A stretch of DNA of 64,000 bases, taken from contig VXIS01000058.1 of the NCBI GenBank assembly GCA_008704415.1, positions 124,001-188,000 of the forward strand. The letters are read 5' to 3'. This DNA is from Sphaerosporella brunnea (lineage: Eukaryota; Ascomycota; Pezizomycetes; Pezizales; Pyronemataceae). Made by a program: the position numbers and the translations under genes. Positions 54,792-64,000 of this stretch are shown one piece after another. Numbering within the stretch: the first letter of the stretch is position 1; each line of letters begins with the position of its first letter. Under the pieces are notes generated by a model. It was given only the letters and a program-made list of their open reading frames with translations, was not told the DNA's origin and searched no databases.

Positions 54792-57700
54792 CTACCAGCT
54801 CCTAAACTCCGGTCCAAAAACGCCGCCCTCAGGGACCTCCTTAAACGCGCAACCCCTCCAGTCGCACCCTTGTTTATAAATCTCGGTGCCCCACCACTTC
54901 ATATTCTCCACCCAGCTCCAGCCGGGATAAATCAGAGCAAAGAAGATGACTACGAGTCCGAACGCAAGTCCCGCGTCGAGTGCTGCGCTGAGCGTCATGG
55001 TATACTTCCCCCACCACTCGTGTTTGCGCTTGCGGAGTACCCAGTTGAATAAGTAGCATACGATCGCCCACGCCGAGAAGTTCAGCCCAGTGGCAGGTGG
55101 GATCCAGGAAAGACTTCCGAACAGCACTGGGAGGGAAACCGCCTTGAGAGGTGAGTGGCGGTGTGAGCCTCGCGAGCACCAGACGAGCCAGATAGCGATT
55201 GGAGCGATGGCTCCAATCAGGAAAGCCCACACGAGAGGGCGGTACAGCTCGCCTTCGCCGAAGAACCTACCCGGCCCGACGACACCCCAGAGGATGCTGC
55301 CGTTGAAATGGACGCGGGCGATGGGGCAGGTGAAGCCGTTCATCGCCTCGGGAGTGCAAATCTTGGGGATGTTGGCGAACATCCAGTTCAGGACCCCGAT
55401 CTGTGTTAGACATCCGACTACGGTAGCGACTAGCTGTACTGTAAACAGCAACCGCGGGGGGATCTTCATGTAATGTCCCAACTTCAGATCCGCCGCAAAT
55501 TTCAGTCCTTGGGTACTGGTGATATATCCGTACATAACAAAGACCATGTTCGCCACTGGGCGGCCGGGGAAGATACTGCCGCAGATGAACTGGCAAGCGA
55601 GGAAGAGCGAGGATTGGGTGTTGGTTATCGCCATTACTATTCCAATAGGAACGAAGAACACGCCACATACGGCAAGGGCTAGCAGAAGCCCGTGCCAGGG
55701 AAGGTGAACCGGGTAGTATTCCACCACGAAGATGCCGACTGCGATCATCACCACAAATGTGGCAAGGTACCAGCTGGTGGGGCATTCTTCGTATTTACGC
55801 ATCAGGCGCATGTGCACGTCTTCGCCGTTGACGATCTCGTCCCACTCGCTGTCGGAAACCATCGAGAGTCGGCGGCCTTTTCTCCGTCGCCGCGCATGTT
55901 TAGCGGTCGAGGGCTCCTCGATCGGGGAGTATCCATCGGCGGTAGCACGCCCTCCAGATGGCTCCCTGAGCACTTTCCTCCACTGCCGCACGATGTCCTT
56001 GCCGTGCCAGCAGGCAGTGTGAGTTACTAATGCCGTCAACGCGGCGAACTGTAGTCCATAAGCGAGCACATATCTGCAGCCGTCAGCAATATGTCCATCA
56101 AGGACAAGTTAATACCCACGTGATGGGCATAAACACTTTGCTGTATTTTTTGTAGTTCTCCTCGTCGAACATAAAATCCGGAGTGAGGATGCGAGAGACA
56201 TTGTATGTCTGGGCGGTATTATCGAAGACATCGCTGGATAGGACAGGGAGGTAAGAGCTGTAAAACGCGTTGGTATAGTCTACAAAAGATCAGAAAATAC
56301 CGCCAACTGAGACAAATGGTCGCGCTTACACATGATCGGTGCCACGATCCACATGACGATTATCAGCCCGCCAACAACATTAGCTGCAGCCCAAAATGGC
56401 GTCATGAGCGGAGATCCGATGTAGGATATTTGGGCCCAGTCGAACGTGATGGGCAGGATGCCCAACCCAGAGCGGACTCCGAACTGCACCGGAGTTAGTG
56501 ATTGATGATGGAAGCTGCAGAGCTTCATACCAAGTTCGCGACGACGACATTGTTAGGAGCAAACCAAGTCAACACGTTGAAGTAGCTGAGTGCTGGCATC
56601 AAAAAACCCGGCACAAAGTACCAGACGAATCCTCCGATAAACACGTAGATCTGCATCATCGTTAGTCACCCGCGAGGGTAATCAAATGATCTGATAAGAC
56701 ACCCCCCTGCACCAGAATTGCACCTACAAAAAATCGCCACCGCGATACATTCCAGCCATTGGCAGGCTTGTTTTCCTCGCCATGCAGCGTGGTGAACATT
56801 GCGGTCGACATCAAAGTGCCAGGCCAGATCATGCTACTCGGGCGCACAAGCCATTGTCTCGTCAATCCAGCAAACGTGTAGCCCAGGATCTGGGTCGACA
56901 ACGTCAAAAGAATCTGGTACATGATGCCTAGATCCTGGTGGTAGAAGTGAGTTTGCTCGACAATCACCTACGAGGAAAGAAACCCCTGTCAGTCAGGTCC
57001 TCTCACCCGGCACGCAACTACAAGTAACAGCTCCGAAAGCATGCAAGAAAAGCTTACGTCGGTGGCAAAGGCGAAACCAAAGGAAACATTGCTGCTGATA
57101 TATACGCACGCGTGCTCCTTCCTATTCCACCGCCCCTGGCCCAGCCACATCCTCAATCTGCTGAGAACACCTTTCCCCTCGACGCATCCCTCCTCATCGA
57201 GGCCCTGAGCCTCGGGGAACACCTGGTCCCACAGCTTCCCCAACGGATGCGCAAGCAGTAACGCGATCACCGGCGTGATGGAAATCGACGGGTATCGTAG
57301 CGAAAAGAAAAGATTCGTCGACGAGCCTACGAGGGTGAATAGCAGCGAGAGGGTCCACATCCTCGGCGTGTTTATGGAAAGACTCTCATCATCCGTGGCC
57401 AGCACTGACGCGCGTACCTCGGGATACGGCGAGTTATCGGGGGGATCGTTTTCATCCTCCCCCGACTCCTCACCCACATTTATGTCCACTGCCTCAGCCT
57501 CCTCTTCCGCCTGTTGCACCATCCCGTCCGCAGACGAGTTGAACCCGTCCACAGTCGAGGTAGTACGTGGCATTGTTCCTCGCCGTCGCCTCGCCCCATT
57601 CGCAATGGTTAATGATTCTTGTTCCTCCGACTCATCCGTGGATGCCTCGTTGTCGTCGTCGGAAAGGGTCTCCGATGACGCACCGGATCCCTGGTAGCTC

Positions 57701-58350
57701 GTCGGTAGGGCTCCATAGCTCCCCGTTCCCACCGCAGGCGATGACCGCAGCAACGGGAAGTGAGTAGCCTTCATATATCTGATCCAGGCCTGTAAAGTAG
57801 CGCCGAAGCCGTCGCCCTGGTGGTGAGGGTGGTGGTGGTGGTGGCGGCGGTGGTTGTTCTGGAGTGCGGAATCTGTGCGTATTCGCGGTAGGTGTGGCGG
57901 GCGGGAAGTAAGCGGGTCAGCGGGCGGGAGCGAGGTGGATCTCCGTCCGTCAGCACGGTGGCGCCTTGCGTGGGTTAAGTATTCGTGGTCGTGTCGGGCA
58001 AAAGAGGAGGAGGAAGAGTCTGCTGGCCGAAGGTCTGTGGGGAGAAAAGATAGCGTTGTGCTCGTGGTCTTCAGCGGGGAAGGAAGCGAGGATAGCTCTA
58101 GATCAGGTTGAACCAGGGATAGCGGAAGGACAGTGGAGGAGGAGGAGGAGGAGGAGGAGGAGGAGGAAGAGGTGTTGGTGGCAATGGCAGTGGCAGCTGG
58201 TTTGCCGGGGCCGGGGGTGCCGGTGAGCTGATGGTGACGCTGCTGCGTCTGCTGTTTCGAGACAGAATACGAGCGAAATAATTGGCGGTGAGCAGTGGAC
58301 TCCTCCTCCTCCTCTCCTGCTCCTTGTCGCGATCGTTGCTGTTGCAGCAT
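54792..58350 (-). CDS. OPT-family oligopeptide transporter (ISP4-like)
   Basis: Proton-coupled plasma-membrane importer of small peptides such as glutathione or tetra/pentapeptides. Six exons (58350-57058, 56967-56728, 56650-56531, 56483-56330, 56279-56120, 56073-54792) give 1082 residues. All joins restore family sequence: FAFATD|VIVEQTHFYHQ, SRWRFF|IYVFIGGFVWYFVPGF, NNVVVANL|FGVRSGLGILPITFDW, VAPIM|YYTNAFYSSYLP (codon split) and VFMPI(T)|YVLAYGLQFA. OPT hallmarks include the SLRYPSISITPV and NKEHACVYI-like (RKEHACVYI) segments, about 14 hydrophobic helices, and the C-terminal NWVLRKRKHEWWGKYTMTLSAALDAG. Unusual is the roughly 325-residue cytosolic N-terminus before the first helix, with poly-Ser (about 12), a HHHHHPHH stretch and an acidic region. 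The donor of exon 2 could also be GTGCAG 15 nt later. Confidence 0.92.
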
Positions 58351-60161
58351 CTTCGCGGCCAGGAACGGGGGGAGGGATTTGTATTTGTGTATTCGACCAC
58401 TCAGCAGATTCCCCGTCTAACGCGCTTGTTTTGGACGATCCTGTGAGGCGGTGGGTGGGGCGAGAGGGTGGTGGGTTGCGATGGGCGGTGACTGGTCAGC
58501 TCTCATGCCGAATCCGAACTCCGAAAACAGCACTCAAGCCGTTGTTCCGATCTCTCTTTTTCTTCTCTCCTCTCCACTTTCAAAGCTCCTTCTTTCTTTC
58601 TCTTCGCGTCAGGACTTTCACAGACTGCTTCTTGTTCTCTGTTAGCGTGGGGGAGAACCCATCATCACCATTAGCTCATCACCTTCCGCATTTATCTAAT
58701 CCATCGCCCCTTATCTGATGCGTCAAATTTTATCAGATGACCGACCTGCTGGCGGCTACCCGACACACTCAACAACATGAACACGTCATGGATTCAAGAA
58801 GTCTACTCCCCCGCAAGGCAAAAGGTCTCAGCCCATCCTGTTGCTGATCTACCTAAGTATCCTGATCGCTTGAGAGCGAGAGATACATATCGATGTGACC
58901 TGTCAGCTTTGGCTTCCCTTTATCTTTTGGGTGGGCAGATCTAAGAAAAAAAAAATTAAAAAAAAAATTGCTTTTGCTCCCCCAGCAAGGCAAACCGCTT
59001 GCATGATGCATGCATGCATGCGGAACCTCATACCGAGCGGGGGTAGTAGCACACATGATATATCACTCGGCTGCGGGGAACAGAGCTGCCAACGAAATAC
59101 TGAGACCCAACAAGCAACAGTGTAGGCGCCAGCATACACAACTAACACCGAGACATAGTTACTCCATCGATGTAACCTAAATCAATAAAGCCCCAGCACT
59201 CCGGGGGGGGGGAGGGGAGGGAATGTTGCAAAAAAACTCTGGGGAAACACCTGTATCCCCACCCCATCGATATCTGCAGGCACCCGAGCGGCGGCGGCGG
59301 TGATCCAGATCTTATGTAACATCTTAAGCTTAGATACCCCCCTCCCTCCAGGTACAGAGTATCAGATTCCGGATGAGGGGTGGGGGGACAGCTTGAAGAG
59401 TGCAGGTTGAGGAATGATTGGAGGGGCGGGTGTGGGTGGGACAGCACGGCATTGTCATACTCCAAAGTTGACTAACCAACAAAACACCATCCCAATCCCT
59501 CTCCATCGATCTCCCCCCATCGGAGATCCAGATCTTAAGCTTCTCCCTTCCAAGATAACCTAGGTCGTAGATATAAAATCCTCGTACATTTAGTGGGTGT
59601 GGGGAAGAGTAGAGCTGGGGATGCGCTGGGTTTTAGGCTGACTTGATGCGTGATGTTGATTCATAGATGGTCACTCGCACAGCTTTTCGCGGCCCAATAA
59701 AGTTTCTGAGTAAGTAAGTGGTTGGTGAGATAGCGTTTGGCGGCGGAACTGTGGTTCGCGTTTTGCGTTTCGAGTGTGAAATTTCTGCCCAAAGCCCCTG
59801 AAACCACTGGTCTCCTGATACCCGCCAATTCCACCAGAACCCCCGTTCGGTAGGGAGGCCGAGAGAACCAACAGCGAATGGCCGCGATGAGGCTGTTAGT
59901 CAGTTGGAGGGTTTGCCAGAACCAACACGCGTGGTTTCGCGAAATCTAGGTCTGGAGGGAGGTGAATTCTCTGGCACCACGGATTTTTTCCTGGTAATCT
60001 GGTTCTGATACTGTGCCCAGCGAATGGGGAGTCGTTGTTCTGTAGAACTGACACCAACGTCCATTCTGTGCCTACCGAACGCGCCCTTAATTCTTCCTGG
60101 TTGGGTGCTTGGGTGTGTGGTACATACTTAAATACATGCTATGTATGATATCTGCTGCTGG
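58351..60161. other. promoter side of OPT and spacer
   Basis: The first few hundred bases are probably OPT 5' UTR and promoter. (ATGC)n-type TGCATGCATGCATGC lies near 59008, a G-run at 59204-59212, and A-runs at 58945-58970. No gene is supported. Confidence 0.4.
60154..60161. repeat. 8-bp target site duplication, left
   Basis: GCTGCTGG, identical to 60463-60470 on the other side of the hAT MITE. Confidence 0.9.
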
Positions 60162-60462
60162 CAGTGTTGTCAATAGCCAGCCGAAGACAGCCGGGCCGGC
60201 TGCTTTAAGCAACCAGCCTAGATTTCGAACTTAGAAGCTAGCCCGGTTCAGCCCGGCTGCACACATGCGAGTGATTGATATTGAAGCCGATGTGCGACGC
60301 CCCATGATGCCAGTGGATGTGACACGCGACCCATCCCACTCTCACCAGAGCGCCGAGAAATTAGTGCGTAACAGCCCATAAGCCAGCGGGGCTGTGATCG
60401 CTTCCAAAAAGCCTAACAGCCAATAGCCCAGCCCGCGGGCCGGCTGGCTATTGACAACACTG
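60162..60462. mobile_element. hAT MITE, 301 bp
   Basis: The ends are inverted copies over 21 bp starting CAGTGTTGTCAATAGCCAGC, flanked by perfect 8-bp duplications GCTGCTGG, the size made by hAT transposases. CAGTG/CACTG termini are also typical. The interior is rich in AGCCGGGC and GCCGGCTG words and has no ORF. The terminus matches the hAT relic at 28446, which could be from the mobilising family. Confidence 0.95.
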
Positions 60463-62373
60463 GCTGCTGGGCAAGTCCTTTCTATCATAACTACTCCCCT
60501 CGGTTATCAAGACTGGAATTCTCGAGAATTTTTGTTTGGCGTTTGTAACTAGAGTGGGAAGGAGAAGGAGTAGCGGCTCGAATGGGCCGGCGAGTGAGTA
60601 TTGGTGACTAATGGTGGTGATTTCTCGTGAAGGATGCTGGGTGGAAAAGTGATATCGGACACGTATCGGTGGTGCACGTGGGCGTTGCGGCACAGTGAGC
60701 CACGCTGGTGACTAAGGGTTTTCCCCTCTTTCGTCGTCAGAGCTATCTACGCAAGTGGCATGTTGGTGTAAGCATGCTCTCCTTCATGGTCCATCGGGGG
60801 GATGCACCTATCAGCGGTGTGTTTCCTTGCTCAAGGTTGCAATTGGCGGTACTCTAGAGGTGAGGTCGAGATAAAGTGTGGCTTGCATAGTGTTCAACGC
60901 GAGATGCAGCGAATGGCAGCGAGCATGTTGTTTCGCCATGAATAAAGTAAAGTAACACGCACGATAGAGACTCGCAGTGTTCTTCTCGGGCCCGGGGGCT
61001 AATTACAAGATGACGAGCCAACGATTCCTGCTCCGATCGGGGTCGAGCCATGTGGAGCTCCCGAGGCAAATTAATTAGCGGTGGAGAGGATGACCAAAAT
61101 AGATTCGGTTGCCATGTGGAGCGCGCTAGCGCTTAGCATATTGATCTTCGACGACGGCGGGAAAAGGGCATCCAGGATCGGCTTCATGTTGATGCAGCTG
61201 TTGAGGCGACCATGAGTGCAAGCGGATGAATTCAAAGAGAAGACACGAGATCGATCGACTTCCAGCTTCGCGATCGCGATCGCGTGCTGTCGTTTCAAAG
61301 ATTGTTCCAGCGCGCAGAAGAAGAGCTGCGCAGGCGGGTGCTTCCACGGCTTCACGTCTGCGCCGCCTTCGGATTCCGTTTCGATTCACGAGTGACTTTC
61401 TCGTGAACGGCCAGGATCCTCCGCGTCCTTCAGCGATGCTTCAACTTTCCCAAACATCCACGAGATTAATTTGCCGGGGCTACTGGGGATCCCTGTCGGT
61501 CTGTTGGTGTTCATCAAACTGCTGCGATGTCGCCTTCTGAACGATGTCTTGGAGGGAGCGTCTCTTGTCTTTGCGTGTAAAAAGAGCACGCGCGTGCGAA
61601 GCCCTCCATCGCTGCTCGCTCGCGGGCGGCCGTGCAATCTTCACGATCGCCTGCTGCACTGTATGCATTGTATATATGTACGATCCCCGCCGCAGCACGC
61701 ATGCAAAAGAACGACGCATAGAACGACGCTTAACTTAGCGAGAACGCACTTGAGCAGGCAGTGCTTATGCTTTGCATGTGCCTTGCTTCCACCTTAAACC
61801 CCCTCTACGTGCCTTTTTGGGGAACACGCGAAGTTGGAATCTCCCGTCGCTGCAGCGCACGAAAAGAAAGCAAGCAGGTAGCCATCGCAGCGAACTGCGC
61901 TCATCCCCTCCGAGACGGTTGTTTGGCAAGGAGAAAGGGAGATACTGTGGCCCGAGCGCGCCCCTACTTAATAACTCCCGACACCAAGACCTGCCGCCGC
62001 CTTCCTCGTCTTCGAATCCTTCGTCTTGTTCTCCTTGTTCTCCTTCTCCTTCTTCTTCTTCTTCTTCTTCTTCTGATTCTTATTTTCCCATCGCCGCCCG
62101 CGACTCCTCCCCCCTTTCCATTCCGTCCGCTCCTTCAGCCTCGTCTTCGCCCACGCTGGCCCTCGCCCTGCGCCCTCGATCGCGATAACTTTTGCACGTC
62201 ACACACTCCCTTTTGCGTGCACCCACCTTCGTTTGAACACTTCCCCCCCAATCCCACTACGCTCACTACCATTTCAACTTCTCGATAGCGATCCCCCACT
62301 ACAACCCCTTATTACCATCAATTCCCCCCCCCCCCCCACCCTCCCCCAGCTTTACGAATAACAACACGACATC
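60463..62373. other. SFH5 upstream region and spacer
   Basis: Starts with the second 8-bp duplication. Near 61268 is a GCGATCGCGATCGCG palindrome. From about 61980 the + strand is strongly pyrimidine-rich, with a (CTT)n run at 62050-62072 and C-runs at 62326-62338, resembling the promoter or leader of a highly expressed fungal gene. Overlapping ORFs on both strands (61071-61800) have no domain. Confidence 0.45.
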
Positions 62374-63835
62374 ATGGCTGCGACTGCTTCTTGGCCTTCG
62401 CTCTCCGCCGAGCACCCCATCATCCAGTTGTTCAAGAAGGTCCCCGAGGTGCTTACCGCCTCTGCGGGTTACAACGAGCTCTGGGGTCTTACCCTCGCCG
62501 GTCCTACTACCGAGTCCTCCGGCGACTCCGTCGAGCAGCCCACCTTCAGCACTGCCTTGATCTTGCAAAAGTTCCTTCGCGCGAACGCGAACGACCAGGG
62601 CAAGGCCTTCTCTCAGTTGAAGGACACAATGGTCTGGCGCAAGTCGTTTTTCGGCACTGACGGCGAGGTCTCCAAGGGATGGAGCGACGAAAAATTCAAG
62701 GGTCTGGGCTACATCACCGTTAACAAGACCAAGTCCGGCGCTATTAAGGTCGTTTGCTGGAACGTTTACGGCGCTACCAAGGACTTGAAGAAGACTTTCG
62801 GTGACCTCGATGAGTTCCTTCGCTGGCGGGTTAACCTTATGGAGGAGAGCCTGAAGCGTCTCAACTTGGGTGAGGCCACCGAGCCTATCCCCGACTACGG
62901 TAAGGGAGCGGACCCCTACATGGGTCTTCAGGTTCACGATTACATGAACGTCTCCTTCCTTCGTCTGCCTGGCGAGGTCAAGACCGCCAGTAAGAAGACC
63001 ATCGAGATGTTCGCTCGGTATTACCCTGAGACCCTCGAGAGAAAGTACTTCGTGTAAGTTTACCTTGCCCGCGATCGAACTTGTTTATAGTTACTAACCT
63101 CACCGTAGGAACGTTCCTACTCTGATGTCTTGGGTTTACACCCTCCTCAAGAAGGTCTTGAGTGCTGCTACTCTCAAGAAGGTATGTTTTAACACCTTTC
63201 CTCTTCGATGTCGAATACACACTAATAATCTGCCACAGCTCGAGATGCTTTCTTCCAGCAAGGACCTTGCCTCCCGGCTCGGTGAAGACATCCCCGAGGC
63301 TTACGGCGGAAAGGGCCAGCCTCTCGACGCCTCGAACAGCGTCCAGAGCCCTCGCGACGTTGACGGCGAGAACGCTGCTAAGCAGGCCACTGACGAGGCC
63401 GAGTCCAAGAAGGCTGAGGAGGTCCCCAAGACTGCCGAGGAGGCAAAGCCCGAGGAGTCCAAGGCCGAGGAAACCGCCATGGCCGACGAGACCCCCAAGA
63501 CCGAGGAAGCTAAGCCCGAGGACGTCAAGGTTGAGGCTCATAAGGAGGAAGTCAAGGCCGTCGCTGTCGTCGTGGCCGAGGCTGCTCCTGCGACTGAGGA
63601 GGTCAAGCTCCCTGAGACGACTGACAAGACCGAGGAGGCCTCCAAGACTGTCGAGCCCCTTCCTCTCACCGAAGAGCCTACCGCTGCTCCTGTCGTCGAG
63701 TCTGCGGCCACCGAGCCCACCTCCACCGTCGAGACCCCCAAGGACGCCCCCGAGGCCCCCAAGGAGCTCTCCGAGGTCCCTCTTCCCGCGCCGACCGAGG
63801 TCATGGAGAGGGAGAACGAGGTCGTCGTGGTTTAA
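62374..63835 (+). CDS. SFH5: SFH5 Sec14-like phosphatidylinositol transfer / haem-binding protein
   Basis: CRAL-TRIO (Sec14 superfamily) protein of ER or cytosol; yeast Sfh5 was found to bind haem. Three exons (62374-63053, 63109-63181, 63239-63835) give 449 residues. Intron 1 has GTAAGT and TACTAAC, and intron 2 has GTATGT. Joins are KYFV|NVPTLMSWVYTLLKKVL and ATLKK|LEMLSSS. Early NELWGLTL and LQKFLRANANDQGKAFSQLK (CRAL-TRIO N) and later DEFLRWRVNLMEESL and VHDYMNVSFL identify SFH5; the His188-Asp-Tyr190 motif corresponds, from memory, to the haem-contacting HxY of yeast Sfh5. Residues from about 265 onward form an acidic Glu/Lys/Ala/Pro-rich tail of roughly 180 residues not found in the 294-residue yeast protein. 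The codon usage is strongly biased (C/G endings), suggesting high expression. Confidence 0.95.
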
Positions 63836-64000
63836 AAATATTCTTCATCATTCATGGGTCATAACTCCGCCGGGCGATAAGGTTTGATCTTCTTTTGTTT
63901 TTTCCGCTTGTTTTTCCTTTTTTCCTTCTTTTTGTACACACACGGGGCGTTTTGCATTTTTTGTGTTTCTCGTCTGTTTATGTCGGAAAGGAGAGAGAGC
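63836..64000. other. SFH5 3' flank
   Basis: T-rich sequence with several TTTTT stretches after the stop codon, consistent with a 3' UTR. No other feature is seen. Confidence 0.5.

Noticed and set aside
61071..61800. Overlapping ORFs of 60-108 codons on both strands
   Set aside because: GC-rich leader DNA upstream of SFH5. All frames are equally open and none has a motif.
63162..63887. 241-codon Arg/Ser/Pro-rich + ORF
   Set aside because: Frame-shifted shadow of SFH5 exon 3 reading through its intron; the SFH5 frame is well supported.
1..64000. CRISPR arrays, bacterial operons, riboswitches
   Set aside because: None seen. Introns, Pol III tRNA structure and gene families mark a fungal nuclear sequence, and the only tandem array of note is the ankyrin coding repeat.

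Overview
The window looks like nuclear DNA of a filamentous ascomycete (Pezizomycotina). Most protein genes carry short introns of about 50-90 nt with GTRNGT donors, CTAAC-type branch sites and YAG acceptors. The gene set is fungal: SFH5, TOF1/SWI1, vacuolar acid trehalase, an OPT transporter, a NACHT-ankyrin NLR and DUF7580. A PD-(D/E)XK-like gene at 29.2-29.9 kb resembles a multi-copy family I associate with Pezizales (truffles, morels). That placement is from memory and is an inference.

Layout. 1-6 kb: a secreted lysozyme-like (GH23/SLT) protein and otherwise gene-poor DNA. 6-9.5 kb: an intron-containing tRNA-Glu(CUC), a broken Tc1/mariner transposase and a doubtful small Cys-containing ORF. 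10-17.3 kb: a single-exon ATP-grasp protein, then a DUF7580 gene remnant lying head-to-head and overlapping with a NACHT-ankyrin NLR that lacks its P-loop. 17.3-23.6 kb: repeats, including a 252-bp MITE and a 1.2-kb Mutator-like element (MULE). 23.7-26.7 kb: acid trehalase. 28.4-29.9 kb: a hAT remnant and the PD-(D/E)XK-like gene. 31.6-34.5 kb: a single-pass membrane protein and an alcohol O-acetyltransferase-like enzyme. 34.6-35.9 kb: a foldback element. 37-38.8 kb: a broken multi-copy-type gene. 39.3-42.9 kb: TOF1. 43-44.1 kb: a second MULE with a perfect 9-bp target duplication. 44.7-45.7 kb: an SR/RGG RNA-binding protein. 46.7-50 kb: two DEDD exonuclease paralogues, one without its active site. 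52.5-58.4 kb: a Nudix hydrolase and a six-exon OPT transporter. 60.2 kb: a hAT MITE with a perfect 8-bp target duplication. 62.4-63.8 kb: SFH5.

Housekeeping genes (TOF1, SFH5, ATH1, OPT) alternate with spacers of 0.5-2.5 kb filled with transposon relics, long A/T and C/G homopolymers and microsatellites. There is no operon-like organisation. The most unusual loci are the NLR/DUF7580 junction with its near-identical 99-bp ankyrin units, the active/inactive exonuclease pair (the active one has a 37-nt poly(A) run touching its ATG), and two MULEs that both lost their catalytic core but kept terminal coding domains.

Limits: gene models come from reading splice signals and frames by eye. No database search was run, and family names rest on recognised motifs.
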